A DNA stretch of 50,358 nt, taken from positions 1 to 50,358 of the forward strand of contig JAAFJQ010000005.1 of NCBI GenBank assembly GCA_013298185.1, given 5' to 3'. Positions 7,113-16,534 of this stretch are shown piece after piece (position 1 is the stretch's first letter; each line of letters opens with the position of its first letter). Source of the stretch: Deinococcales bacterium (GTDB taxonomy: Bacteria; Deinococcota; Deinococci; Deinococcales; JAAFIG01). A program made the translations under genes and the position numbers. Below the pieces are notes generated by a model, which saw only the letters and a program-made list of their open reading frames with translations, made no database searches and was not told the DNA's origin.

Positions 7113-8639
7113 ATGATGAAACCCAATTGGCTGATTGCAGTTGCCTTGATCTTCGGTGGGGCATTGGCTGCCCGCACCTTAAGCACCCAAAATACCTTGG
7201 TCAGCGAAACCCGCACCATCAAAAACCACCATGGTGGTTTAACAACCGTTGCCATGCAGCAAACCCAGCCGCCGCTCTTGAGTTACGTCCCAACCTATTA
7301 CCGCGATGTGCAACCAATCATAGATAAAAACTGCGTTGGCTGTCATGTGGACGGCGGCATTGCTCCGTTTAGCCTCGAGAATCCCAAAGACGCCGTTCAA
7401 TACGCTCGAGATGCCCAATTCGCTGTCCAAGGCAAACGCATGCCACCATGGATGCCCGGCGGTGAAAGCCCCAAATTCAAAGACGAAACCAAACTGACCG
7501 ATGAAGAAATTGCGATCATTGCCAACTGGGCATGGGCTGGAGCGCCACTTGGCAAAATAGCCGATGCCAAACCTCGAGTCACACCAGTTGCCCGTATTCA
7601 AAAAGCCGACGTCACCATGGACATTGGAAAGCCATTTACACCCAATCCCAGTTACACCGACGAATACCGTTGCTTTATTGTAGACCCCAAAGTGGACACC
7701 GAGCGTTTTATCACAGGTTATGACATTGTGCCAGGCAATAAAAAAATGGTGCATCATGTGATTATTTTTACGGTTGAACCTCAAAAGGTAGCTGATATTC
7801 GTAAGCTCGAGCAGAACGCCGATGGACGCGGTGGTTACGAATGCTTCGGCGGACCCGGTGTACCGATTCGCCTTGGCGCAGGCACAAGCGGTTTGGGCTT
7901 TAGCATCATGGGAAACTGGGTTCCTGGCACAGCTGGTGGAGTGCAGTACCCAAGTGGTACAGGCATTGCCCTAAAGCCCGGCACAGTCTTGGTTTTACAA
8001 GTGCATTACAACTTATTGGGCGGCAAAGGCGATGACCGCACCGTAGCTAAACTGAACCTTGCTCCTCAAGGCGAAAAAATCACCAGATTGAGCAGCAGCT
8101 TGTTCTTATCGCCCGTCGAAGTGGCGTGTCCAAGCGGCATCAGCACCGACCCCAACAACGCCTGTTCTCGAGAAGCCGCCTATAAAAGCGTAGAGCCGTA
8201 CCAAGAACCAGAACTGACCACTGCCCTCAGAAGTGGTTTGCTGCTGACCTACTGCCAAACCAAGCCCAAGTACGAAAATGGAATCACCACCACCCAATGC
8301 GAATTTCCTGTTACAGCTGACCGCAGCATCCTACGCATCCAAGCCCACATGCACCTCCTTGGTAAAGCAGTCAAGCTCGAGGTCAACCCCAATAAAAACA
8401 CCCGCAAAGTACTGCTCGACATTCCACGCTGGGATTTCCACTGGCAAACAGGTTACGCCCTCGAGAAACCGATTGAAGTATCCAAAGGCGATGTGGTGCG
8501 CTTAACCTGCACATGGGATAACACCAAAGAAAACCAGCCGTGGTTAAATGGCAAACAACTCGAGCCTCGCTACGCGGTTTGGGGCGAAGGGACGAGGGAT
8601 GAGATGTGCTTAGCAGGGTTTACGGCTGCCCCAAGGTAA
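7113..8639 (+). CDS. Cytochrome c domain fused to copper type II monooxygenase-like domain
   Basis: 508 aa from ATG 7113 (7116 is an alternative). A signal segment (NWLIAVALIFGGALAA) is followed by a cytochrome c-like domain with CVGCH (C74, C77, H78) and possible axial Met in RMPPWMPGG. The C-terminal two thirds resemble peptidylglycine/dopamine hydroxylases. HH in MVHHVIIF (H214, H215) and the His of QVHYN (H298) match the CuH site; HMH (H412, H414) and Met498 in DEMCLAGF match the CuM site. All six expected copper ligands are present, so the enzyme is probably an active exported O2-dependent hydroxylase. The fused haem domain may supply electrons in place of ascorbate. The substrate is unknown. 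Confidence 0.82.
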   Translation: MMKPNWLIAVALIFGGALAARTLSTQNTLVSETRTIKNHHGGLTTVAMQQTQPPLLSYVPTYYRDVQPIIDKNCVGCHVDGGIAPFSLENPKDAVQYARDAQFAVQGKRMPPWMPGGESPKFKDETKLTDEEIAIIANWAWAGAPLGKIADAKPRVTPVARIQKADVTMDIGKPFTPNPSYTDEYRCFIVDPKVDTERFITGYDIVPGNKKMVHHVIIFTVEPQKVADIRKLEQNADGRGGYECFGGPGVPIRLGAGTSGLGFSIMGNWVPGTAGGVQYPSGTGIALKPGTVLVLQVHYNLLGGKGDDRTVAKLNLAPQGEKITRLSSSLFLSPVEVACPSGISTDPNNACSREAAYKSVEPYQEPELTTALRSGLLLTYCQTKPKYENGITTTQCEFPVTADRSILRIQAHMHLLGKAVKLEVNPNKNTRKVLLDIPRWDFHWQTGYALEKPIEVSKGDVVRLTCTWDNTKENQPWLNGKQLEPRYAVWGEGTRDEMCLAGFTAAPR

Positions 8640-8705
8640 AACTCCCCCGCTATGGGGTTTGAGAATGTTGTTTCTTCGGGTAAGGTGCAGTATGAGGAAA
8701 CAGAT

Positions 8706-11700
8706 ATGATAAATACAACGTCTCAAATCAAAAAGGTATCAGTGCATCGTCGTGGTATTGCGCTGGTCACGGTTTTATCGCTGATGGTTGTGATCTTTAG
8801 TATTGTCACGGTTGCTAGTTTGGTCGCCTTGAATAATCGGCGCAGCAGCTCTGATAATCTGGTCACATCACAAGCTCAATATGCCGCCGAAGCCGGTATT
8901 GAACAAGCTATTTTCCAAGCTTTTTATTTTCCATATGATAATTGGAACGCATCCACTGATAGTGTAGGCTCACTCAACGGACGAGCTTTTCAATTTGATA
9001 CCTGTGCTTATAGAAAGTGGCTGACCGGGATTTACTTGGTCACACAGAATCGAGCTGGTAACAACAACCAAACCTGTCAATATGGTGGCAATGGTACTGC
9101 AACAGTAGCAACCCCCGGCGTAGCTGGTTTATTGAATAACACAACTGTGACGTTGCCCACAGCAACACTTTTATCCAGCGGTGGGTCAACTGTTGATTAC
9201 ACCATTACATTGGCTCGAGCTGATGACAATCTAACCAATAGAACCGTGATAACCATGACGTCGGTTGGTCGGGTGATGGCAGGTACAGGCGTGAATGCTC
9301 GAGAGATCGCCACTCGCACTTTGACACGGGTTTCTGAAATTTCAACCGCTCCATTTGAAGGTGATCGCTTTGCAGTTCTTACCAATGCCGTCAACTGTTC
9401 TTTGTGCCATCTGCATGTGGATAACATGCGACGAGCTTATGCGCCAGTAACTTCAACAGAGCAATTTGATCGGGTGCGTATGGCTGTCTTGAATGAGGAT
9501 GTTAATTTAGATCCTGCACACAATGGTGATACTTTTATCGCTGGAACTTTGTATGCTCGTCAAGATGTAACAAATACTGGTGCTAACGAAGTTTATGCAC
9601 CGACGTGGTATGTCAATCCAGGTAGGGTACAGGCTGGCTCAGCCAATTCAATACGAGGACTTCCATTTGGGCAATCAGATACTGGCAACCCATTACGAGA
9701 TGCTACTCTGGTAGATGCCGACACAGCTACAGGGGCAACCACCAGAAATGCAAAAGTATACAAAAACTATCCTATTTTGAGTGACATAGGTACAGGTAAC
9801 TTCACAGGTGGCTGGCCTGATGGATCTGTTCCGGATAATTTCCCAACGATTGTGCCAGACCCAAACAATGATACGCTGGTTTCGGATCAAGAGTGGGGTA
9901 ACTATATCGCCAGTTCACCAACTGGTACACTGACAGTTCCAGCAGGCAGTTCCGGTCGTATTTTTGGGGTGCGCCGACCTAGGTCAACTGCTACTGTTAG
10001 TTCTACTGCGCCTATTGCTTATGACCCAACTCGTTTTAATGCAACGGCTTCAAATACTGCTACTTGTGACGCAGCTTATAGAGAAACACAAATCCGAAGC
10101 CTAACCGCAGCTTATCGTACTCCAAATGTAACAAACCAAGCTACTGCCATTGGAAATTTACGCACCAACTGCCGAGCTTGGCTGATCCAAGAAGCCTTAT
10201 CAACTCCAAATAATCGTGACTTTGAACCAGGTACGGATCAGGCTCAGTTGGCTGTCACAGGCACAAATGCCCAAGTGATTGCCACAGCTACACAAGCTGA
10301 TGGTCGGACACGCAATAACTTTTGGGTTCGCTACGATGCCCCAAACCAAAGAATGCAGCTTCTGTTTCGTACCTCGAGTAACACAACTGCTACCAATACC
10401 TGTGGTGACGATCCAACCTCGAGTTTAACGACATACTCGATTGGCTCAAATTGCGGTATGATCAGTTTTTCGCTTACTGAAGCAGATATTTTTCCCTCCA
10501 ATTCCAATGCTGCGGCTACAACCTTAGCTGTTGCTTCTACCAATACTTGGGATGGAAATTTGATTATTGATGCAGGACGAATCAATAACAGCAACAGGAT
10601 GGTAGACCTGAGCGGCACAATTAACATCAATGGTGACCTTGTTATTCGTGGGCAAATTCGGGGAACAGGGCGCATTGTAGCTCGAGGCAATATCTACATT
10701 GTCGGCGACTTTGTTTATGGCTGCGGAATATCGGCTTGCCCGATAACTGGAGCGGTTTCGTATCAGAATCCAACCCAATTACCAATGATTGCTTTACTAG
10801 CAGGCGGAGCGATTTCAGTTGGTGATTTTGATTTTCCTGATTATCGTGCTTCAAATGGAGGACAGGATTATGGTGGTGGGGTGTTTGATTTGGCAAATGA
10901 CCAAGTCGGACGCGAAACAAGCGATAGCGGACCTCCTGTAGGCTGGCAATACTATAATATTCCGGGTTCGACAGGCACAAATTCAACTCGAGGTAACTGC
11001 GCGGGAGATATGGGTTTTGTTCCCATGACTGCCTCGAATGTCAATGAGCGAAACAAAGATTTGGCTTCTACTGTTACCAATAAGCGTTATTTCCAATCCA
11101 TGCCTTTCGGACTGCTGGTGGCACGCGGTGGCTTTTGTAGTTACGAGAACGGTGGTACACAACTCAACGATGCAAATACAGCAACTGTTATTCCAATTTA
11201 TCCAAGCAATGGTCCTATACGTGTTGGTGGTAATTTAACCAGTGGTTTTTATGACGAACCAGGTACCGCCCCAGAGTTAGCAGCTGGTCTCGGTTGCACA
11301 TTGGGTGCGACTGCGCTTTCACAATTTCGTAATACCCGTCTTGGTGCAGCTGCCGATATTGGTTTGAACACTGGTTTTTGGTGTCCACCTAATGCTGGTA
11401 CTGGTTTTTTAAGAACTTGGAATACAGGTGGTAACACCAACCCCGGTTCTGATACCAGTGCTTGGGTTGCCCAAAGCAGCCAAAACCAAGGCTTAGATGG
11501 TTCTCGAGGTATGACAACAGGTTGGTTGGCTGGTGTGACAGGCTTCAATGGCACACGGTATACCCGTCTTGGCGACATCAGCCAGACCCGCCTTCTGAAG
11601 CTGATGTGGCTCAGTACCATGGAAGTTGGTCGAGATGTCAATACCGCAGATGTTGCTCTGACGCCTGGTCCGCTTCGTACCGATGGTATTTTCTACTCAG

Positions 11701-12041
11701 CCCATGCCATCTTTACGCTGGCACGTTCTTTCCAAAACCGCTTTACTTGGGGTGGAACAGTGCGCTCTCAGATTGAAGGGCGCTGGGTTCACAATGGCTC
11801 AGCTGTGTCAGCCGAATTGGGTTTCTTGGTGACAGGCGACTATACTGGAGGTGTAGATGCTCAGTTTACCAACAATAATACTTCAACCATCAACTTCAAC
11901 CCTTCACCTGCCAGTCCAGGAAATGCTGGACCAGCCATGGGTATTTTCTTTGATGAACGCTTGATTGGTCTGCTACAATTGCAAAATGGTAACCAAGTTC
12001 GTTTGCGAAGAACTGGCACATTCGCTCCGGGTACACGCTAA
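8706..12041 (+). CDS. Large PilX-like pilus assembly protein with CXXCH motif
   Basis: 1111 aa. Start ATG 8706 was chosen because GAGGA lies seven bases before it; an in-frame ORF reaches back to 8652. A prepilin-like N-terminus (HRRGIALVTVLSLMVVIFSIVTVASLVAL) lacks Glu5, as in PilX/GspK proteins. The rest is a Thr/Asn/Gly-rich extracellular region. A haem c-type motif, CSLCH, is at C231-H235. The C-terminal region includes NIDGDLVIRG-like beta-helix stretches. First gene of a four-gene pseudopilin operon; probably a minor or tip component of a type IV pilus or of a secretion or DNA-uptake apparatus. Only seven CTCGAG occur in 3.3 kb, low for this genome. Confidence 0.78.
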   Translation: MINTTSQIKKVSVHRRGIALVTVLSLMVVIFSIVTVASLVALNNRRSSSDNLVTSQAQYAAEAGIEQAIFQAFYFPYDNWNASTDSVGSLNGRAFQFDTCAYRKWLTGIYLVTQNRAGNNNQTCQYGGNGTATVATPGVAGLLNNTTVTLPTATLLSSGGSTVDYTITLARADDNLTNRTVITMTSVGRVMAGTGVNAREIATRTLTRVSEISTAPFEGDRFAVLTNAVNCSLCHLHVDNMRRAYAPVTSTEQFDRVRMAVLNEDVNLDPAHNGDTFIAGTLYARQDVTNTGANEVYAPTWYVNPGRVQAGSANSIRGLPFGQSDTGNPLRDATLVDADTATGATTRNAKVYKNYPILSDIGTGNFTGGWPDGSVPDNFPTIVPDPNNDTLVSDQEWGNYIASSPTGTLTVPAGSSGRIFGVRRPRSTATVSSTAPIAYDPTRFNATASNTATCDAAYRETQIRSLTAAYRTPNVTNQATAIGNLRTNCRAWLIQEALSTPNNRDFEPGTDQAQLAVTGTNAQVIATATQADGRTRNNFWVRYDAPNQRMQLLFRTSSNTTATNTCGDDPTSSLTTYSIGSNCGMISFSLTEADIFPSNSNAAATTLAVASTNTWDGNLIIDAGRINNSNRMVDLSGTININGDLVIRGQIRGTGRIVARGNIYIVGDFVYGCGISACPITGAVSYQNPTQLPMIALLAGGAISVGDFDFPDYRASNGGQDYGGGVFDLANDQVGRETSDSGPPVGWQYYNIPGSTGTNSTRGNCAGDMGFVPMTASNVNERNKDLASTVTNKRYFQSMPFGLLVARGGFCSYENGGTQLNDANTATVIPIYPSNGPIRVGGNLTSGFYDEPGTAPELAAGLGCTLGATALSQFRNTRLGAAADIGLNTGFWCPPNAGTGFLRTWNTGGNTNPGSDTSAWVAQSSQNQGLDGSRGMTTGWLAGVTGFNGTRYTRLGDISQTRLLKLMWLSTMEVGRDVNTADVALTPGPLRTDGIFYSAHAIFTLARSFQNRFTWGGTVRSQIEGRWVHNGSAVSAELGFLVTGDYTGGVDAQFTNNNTSTINFNPSPASPGNAGPAMGIFFDERLIGLLQLQNGNQVRLRRTGTFAPGTR

Positions 12042-12056
12042 GCAAAGGAGCAAATC

Positions 12057-12545
12057 ATGAATAAATCTGGTTTTACTCTCATCGAAGTTCTCATGGTTAT
12101 TGGCGTTCTTGGAATTATATTGGTTTTTTCTGCACCCACTTGGATTCGTGAGCAACAAGTTCAGCAGCTTCGGGCAACTCAGGCTCAAATCAGCACGGTT
12201 TTCGAGCGAGCGCAAGTCTTATCGCGGCGTTATAGTTACGATTACCGAGTCAGTATTAACCCGACCAATAGAACCATTGAGTATTTCGCAATTACTTCAA
12301 CGATACCCCGTACAAGACTAACTAACTACCCATCAGAATTGCGACGTTGGCAAAGTAATATCAATTTTATAGGAATTACGACCCTGACTGAATTTGATTA
12401 CCAAGCACCTTATGGACGCGCTCCGGGTGGAGCATCTTCGAGCAGATTTCAAATTGGTTTTGGTTCTGGACCGAACGACTTAAAAGCTCGCATTGACATT
12501 ATTGGAGTCACAGGATTGGTGGTGCTACGTGGAATCACGAATTAA
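12057..12545 (+). CDS. Type IV prepilin-like protein (GspH/FimT type)
   Basis: 162 aa. Starts MNKSGFTLIEVLMVIGVLGIIL, a class III prepilin signal with cleavage after Gly5 and Glu at mature position 5. It then forms the long N-terminal helix and a small globular domain, as in GspH/FimT minor pilins. RBS AAAGGAG lies seven bases upstream. It is 15 bp after the PilX-like gene and overlaps the next pseudopilin gene by 17 bp. It needs prepilin peptidase and assembly proteins encoded elsewhere. Confidence 0.85.
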   Translation: MNKSGFTLIEVLMVIGVLGIILVFSAPTWIREQQVQQLRATQAQISTVFERAQVLSRRYSYDYRVSINPTNRTIEYFAITSTIPRTRLTNYPSELRRWQSNINFIGITTLTEFDYQAPYGRAPGGASSSRFQIGFGSGPNDLKARIDIIGVTGLVVLRGITN

Positions 12546-12954
12546 ACAAAAAAAAGGCTTTACCATTGTCGAACTTCTGGTTGCTTTGGTTTTACTTGGG
12601 ACGGTTGCTTTGGTGGCAACTGGGTTTATTATCCCATTGCAAGTCACCCGTGGCAGTGCAGTTGAATCCCAAGCTGTTGCTTATGCAAGAACTTATATTG
12701 AAATTGTCAAAAGCCGTTGGGTCAACGACGAGATTTTTCGTCGTTCGCCTGATTGGGGTTTACCAACAGTCGGCACCACAGCGGGAAGTGATATTGTCGT
12801 GCCAGCAGGTTGGACAATTACGGTGGCTGGTACTGCTGCTTGGACTGTGGTGCAGAACGTGCGAACCGTGACTGTGACTGTCACGCCAGCTACTGTAACT
12901 GGTGGAAGACCTTTAACTATCTCAACGATCATTGCTGCTCAAAGGTTACAATAA
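12529..12954 (+). CDS. Type IV prepilin-like protein (PilV type)
   Basis: 141 aa from GTG 12529 (VESRIKQKKGFTIVELLVAL). This start leaves a short basic leader before the cleavage site Gly|Phe and keeps Glu5; the longer in-frame ORF from 12493 would add a leader with no basic character. The mature protein is about 130 aa with a Thr/Val-rich C-terminal domain, like minor pilins PilV/GspI. It overlaps the upstream gene by 17 bp, and its TAA shares a base with the next ATG (TAATG at 12952-12956). Confidence 0.8.
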   Translation: MESRIKQKKGFTIVELLVALVLLGTVALVATGFIIPLQVTRGSAVESQAVAYARTYIEIVKSRWVNDEIFRRSPDWGLPTVGTTAGSDIVVPAGWTITVAGTAAWTVVQNVRTVTVTVTPATVTGGRPLTISTIIAAQRLQ

Positions 12955-14102
12955 TGAAAAACAGTCAAGGTTTTACATTAATTGAATTGCTGATTTCTCT
13001 AACGGTTTTCTCGATCTTAATGATCGGGGTGTTGGCGATGCAGCGTGATGCCACACAAATTTCTCGATCAGTCATCAATCAAACAGCCATTCAAGATGAC
13101 TTGAGAAACGCTGCCGCAATTATCAGCGACGAAGTCCAAAGAGCGATTTATGTCTTTCCACCTTGCGGTCGTTATAGTTCTGGTGCGACACCTACCCTTG
13201 TTGCTTGTGGTGCAGCTTTTGCTACTGGATATGTGCCTAACGTGATGAATGTGAATTTTTCAGCTTTTACTTTTTCAGCTACAGGTTCGATTACCGCTCG
13301 TCCAAACGCAACTGGCACAAGTGTAGCTGACAGAACATGGGAGGTCAGAGATTTAGATGCAAATCGCGCTGCCCCAATTTTGGCGATGATTGTTGCTCCT
13401 CGGCGACCAAATAACAACGAGTGTGACCGTGGTGGGAGTTCGTCGGAGATTGCTACTAGCAAAGCCCAAGGCTGTTATCAGTTTGTGGCTTATTTTCCAA
13501 TTAGGCGCTCTCAAGTGACAGGAACTGCAACAACATATACAGCCGAACAGCTTGAGCCAGACCCTGAAAACAATAATCAATGGGTTTTGATGGAGTACCG
13601 CAAAAATTTAGATTCCAATATTCTTGCTACTTCTGTAACTGCTGCTGGTTCCCCAGTATCTGTACCAGCAGTGCGTTGGGATGAGGTCGGCTGTAATCTT
13701 GAAGGTTATGGTTGTGCATTAGGAACAAATGTTCGTCCTGTTACCGATCCAGATACTGATACTCAACGTCGGGATATTGCTTTACCCGCCATTGCCAGAG
13801 GCACGATTGATTCTGCGCTTTTAGCCAGTTTTGTTTCAAGGATGAATTCTACTGTTGCAACAGTAGATGGTGGCTCGACTCAAATCTTGATGGTCGGTAT
13901 CCAACCACAAAGAGGCTCTGGAGCGACTGCGAATAGTGGTTTTCAAATTGATTTTTCTGGTTTAACCACAACCGATGAACGGGGTGTTTTGGCAGTGCGT
14001 TTACGCTTACGAGCTGAAATTATTCGTAATACCATCACATACACCGTACCTGCCAGTGGTCCACTCGAGGTCTTCTCCGCACCAAGAAACATTCCACAAT
14101 AA
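12954..14102 (+). CDS. Type IV prepilin-like protein (PilW type)
   Basis: 382 aa from ATG 12954. The signal MKNSQGFTLIELLISLTVFSILMIGVLAM has the cleavage site after Gly6 and Glu5 of the mature form. A long extracellular domain with paired Cys (PPCGR..., VACGAA, NNECDRGG, QGCYQF, VGCNLEGYGCAL) may be disulfide-bonded. Size and position fit PilW/GspJ minor pilins. Last gene of the operon. The operon from 12042 to 14062 has no CTCGAG; the first copy is at 14064, in the last codons of this gene. Confidence 0.8.
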   Translation: MKNSQGFTLIELLISLTVFSILMIGVLAMQRDATQISRSVINQTAIQDDLRNAAAIISDEVQRAIYVFPPCGRYSSGATPTLVACGAAFATGYVPNVMNVNFSAFTFSATGSITARPNATGTSVADRTWEVRDLDANRAAPILAMIVAPRRPNNNECDRGGSSSEIATSKAQGCYQFVAYFPIRRSQVTGTATTYTAEQLEPDPENNNQWVLMEYRKNLDSNILATSVTAAGSPVSVPAVRWDEVGCNLEGYGCALGTNVRPVTDPDTDTQRRDIALPAIARGTIDSALLASFVSRMNSTVATVDGGSTQILMVGIQPQRGSGATANSGFQIDFSGLTTTDERGVLAVRLRLRAEIIRNTITYTVPASGPLEVFSAPRNIPQ

Positions 14103-14109
14103 CAACTGC

Positions 14110-14115
14110 TAGAAT
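14110..14115 (+). promoter_or_regulatory. -10 element TAGAAT for the 84/85-aa gene
   Basis: TAGAAT is six bases before TTG 14122 and nine before ATG 14125. There is no Shine-Dalgarno site, consistent with leaderless translation. Confidence 0.5.
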
Positions 14116-14121
14116 ACTGAG

Positions 14122-14379
14122 TTGATGACCCGAATCGAACTCTGCTTAGATCATCTCAGCCCAACCACCCGAGAAACCCTGCTCGAGGTGATTTACACTG
14201 AGTTGCGTATCAGCCCTGGTGAAATCACCGCCGATGGTAATTTTGAACTTGATTTAATTAACCATGACCCTGAAACGGATGACCCTGAAAACGCACCGTA
14301 TGTGCGAATCAACGACATTCTTTTTGCTCGAGTGACTGAAAATCGTATGCGTGAACTGATTAACGGGCGTAAACGCTAA
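14122..14379 (+). CDS. Small hypothetical protein, 84-85 aa
   Basis: Starts at TTG 14122 or, more likely, ATG 14125 ([27 protein letters not shown]). It is acidic, soluble, helix then strands, and ends [13 protein letters not shown]. No family is recognised. It has its own promoter-like TAGAAT and does not look like part of the pilin operon; CTCGAG occurs twice, unlike in the pilin genes. The last codons overlap those of glnS by 4 bp, tail to tail. Confidence 0.6.
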   Translation: MMTRIELCLDHLSPTTRETLLEVIYTELRISPGEITADGNFELDLINHDPETDDPENAPYVRINDILFARVTENRMRELINGRKR

Positions 14380-16355
14380 GGCTCGAGCAATTGTTTCAAC
14401 ACCGCTTGCACGATTTGCGGCGATGTACCTTTGAGGGTTTTCATGGCTTCGCCCACAAAAAACCCGAGTAAGCCCACCCGCCCGCCTTTATAAGCTCCAA
14501 CTTTGTCTGGGTTCGCCTCGAGAATGCTGCGTAAGCTAGGCTCGAGGGCATCCCGTACTTCGGCACTGATTTCAATTTCTGGCGCTTCTGGTTTGGCTTC
14601 GGCTTTTGGTTCTTTGGTTTTTTTACTTTCGCCTTTTGCCTTTTGCCCTTCGCCTGCAACTGCGCCCCAAGTGTCTTTTAAGCCAATGATTCGGTTGAAC
14701 ACCAGCGCACCCTGTCTCGAGTCAATCGGGTCTTGCCAGAAGTACCCGTTGCGTTCAAATTGGTAACGGGCTTGGCTGGGATGCTCGAGAATGCTGTTTT
14801 CGAGCATGCCGTGTCGTATCTCGAGGCTGTTTGGGTTGAGGTAGGTTAGAAAATCGGTGTCTTCTTCTTCTTTGGCTTCTTTTTCGGGGCTGGGAACAGA
14901 GAATAAGCGGTCATAAAGCCGTGCTTCAAATGGAATGGCACTCTCGGCGCTGACCCAATGAATCACTCCACTGGCTTTGCCTTCGGTTTGCAGGGTGCAG
15001 TAAAGTGCTAAAATTTCGCCTGAATCGGATTTCTCGAGGCGTTCGCAGCGAATGATGCCTGTGCCTCTTAAGCGTACCGTGCCGCCAAGGGTGAGGCGCT
15101 TAAAACCAGCCGTTGGTGTCTCGAGGAAATCATCTTGTTCAATAAAAATTTCTTTGGTCAGTTGCACTATGCGGCTGGCTTGGTCTGGGCTAACGCGCTG
15201 ACCGTTGGGCAGTGGCACAAGACCGTCTAGGCTGGCATTAATAACATCGGGTGGGAAGAACGGCAACTCGAGGCTCTGAGGGGCTTCTAGGTTCTCGAGG
15301 ATGACTTTGAGCGGGCGTAAGACTGCCATAACTCTGGGGCAGCGATTGTTCAGGTCATCGCGCACAGCGTACTCGAGTGCGCCAATGTCCACGGTGCGGT
15401 TGGTGCGGGAAACACCGATTCCATGTGCAAAGGCGCGAATTGCATCTGGGGTTAATCCACGGCGGCGCTGTGCGGCAATCGTGGGCATTCGTGGGTCATC
15501 CCATCCAGATACACTCTGGGTTTCGATTAAGCGCCGCAGTTTGCGTTTGGAAACCACGGTGTACTCGAGTGAACGCCGACCAAATTCGTATTGGTACGGA
15601 CGGGATTTCAGGGCGGGATGCGAAATGTTCTCGAGTAACCAATCATAAATGGCGCGGTTGTCCACAAATTCAAGGCTGCACAAGCTGTGGGTCACGCCAT
15701 TGATCGCATCGTTGATGGCTTGGGCATAATCGTAAAGCGGATAAATACACCACGCTGCGCCTTGGCGGTAATGCTCGGTGTGCAGAATGCGGTACAAGCC
15801 AAGGTCACGCAGTTTCATGTTTGGGCTGGCGAGGTCAATTTTGGCGCGAAGCAAATGCGTGCCATTGGGAAATTCACCTGCTCGCATTCGAGCGAACATC
15901 TCGAGGTTTTCAGCCACGCTGCGATTCCGATAAGGACTTGGAGTGTCGGGCTTGTCAGCCGTGGTACGAAGCGCCGCCATTTCTTCTTTAGAAAGGCTAT
16001 CCACATACGCTAAGCCTTTTTCAATCAATTGCACCGCGCATTGGTACATGATTTCAAAATCATCCGAGGCAAACTGCACTTGGGTTTTCCAACCCATCCA
16101 CTCGAGATCATGAATAATTGCATTCACATACTCGAGTTTCTCGGTTTCAGGGTTGGTGTCGTCCATGCGAAGCACCCAAATCCCATTGTAATCAGCAGCT
16201 AAGCTATGATTGAGGTTACAAGCAAAGGTATGTCCAAGGTGAGCATACCCATTGGGTTCTGGTGGAAAGCGCGTCACCACTTGCTTTATCCGCCCAGTTT
16301 CAAGGTCAGCTTCAATGATTTCAGTGATAAAATTCGGGGATACCAAACGACTCAT
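14376..16355 (-). CDS. glnS: Glutaminyl-tRNA synthetase with short GatB/YqeY-type tail
   Basis: 659 aa; it charges tRNA-Gln with glutamine. Class I signatures: HLGH (residues 39-42, the HIGH motif) and VVSKRKL (267-273, KMSKS-like), within strong GlnRS context ([21 protein letters not shown]). After the anticodon-binding region comes a Lys/Ala/Glu-rich linker (about 563-594). A final 65 residues (from [33 protein letters not shown]) match the C-terminal tail of GatB/YqeY proteins. Deinococcus GlnRS is known to carry a larger YqeY extension; here only the tail seems present. It has its own leaderless promoter (TACACT). Confidence 0.95.
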   Translation of the reverse strand: MSRLVSPNFITEIIEADLETGRIKQVVTRFPPEPNGYAHLGHTFACNLNHSLAADYNGIWVLRMDDTNPETEKLEYVNAIIHDLEWMGWKTQVQFASDDFEIMYQCAVQLIEKGLAYVDSLSKEEMAALRTTADKPDTPSPYRNRSVAENLEMFARMRAGEFPNGTHLLRAKIDLASPNMKLRDLGLYRILHTEHYRQGAAWCIYPLYDYAQAINDAINGVTHSLCSLEFVDNRAIYDWLLENISHPALKSRPYQYEFGRRSLEYTVVSKRKLRRLIETQSVSGWDDPRMPTIAAQRRRGLTPDAIRAFAHGIGVSRTNRTVDIGALEYAVRDDLNNRCPRVMAVLRPLKVILENLEAPQSLELPFFPPDVINASLDGLVPLPNGQRVSPDQASRIVQLTKEIFIEQDDFLETPTAGFKRLTLGGTVRLRGTGIIRCERLEKSDSGEILALYCTLQTEGKASGVIHWVSAESAIPFEARLYDRLFSVPSPEKEAKEEEDTDFLTYLNPNSLEIRHGMLENSILEHPSQARYQFERNGYFWQDPIDSRQGALVFNRIIGLKDTWGAVAGEGQKAKGESKKTKEPKAEAKPEAPEIEISAEVRDALEPSLRSILEANPDKVGAYKGGRVGLLGFFVGEAMKTLKGTSPQIVQAVLKQLLEP

Positions 16356-16362
16356 GGCGCAG

Positions 16363-16368
16363 AGTGTA
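16363..16368 (-). promoter_or_regulatory. -10 element TACACT for glnS
   Basis: On the minus strand TACACT is followed by seven bases and the ATG at 16355. No Shine-Dalgarno site fits in the gap, so the mRNA is probably leaderless. Confidence 0.55.
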
Positions 16369-16375
16369 CCGCAGA

Positions 16376-16534
16376 AAAGCGGCTATGAGCTATGGGCTTT
16401 GAGCTTTGAGGGAAAAAGGTGAAAGAGGAAAGAGGAAAGAGAAAAGGTGAAAACCACTTTCCTCTTTCCTCAAAATGTCTTGTTTTCCGAGTTGTCCAGC
16501 CGCTCCGCGTCATCAGGTTATCTTTTCTCTGCCC
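16376..16534. repeat. Intergenic dispersed repeat with purine/pyrimidine inverted arms
   Basis: CTATGGGCTTTGAG-type units at 16383-16410 resemble 4248-4277. A GAAAGAGGAAAGAGGAAAG tract (16420-16438) faces CTTTCCTCTTTCCTC (16464-16478), giving a possible long hairpin. The following GCGTCATCAGGTTATC and TTTTCTCTGCCC at 16507-16538 recur nearly unchanged at 34311-34344. No gene is supported here. Confidence 0.7.
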
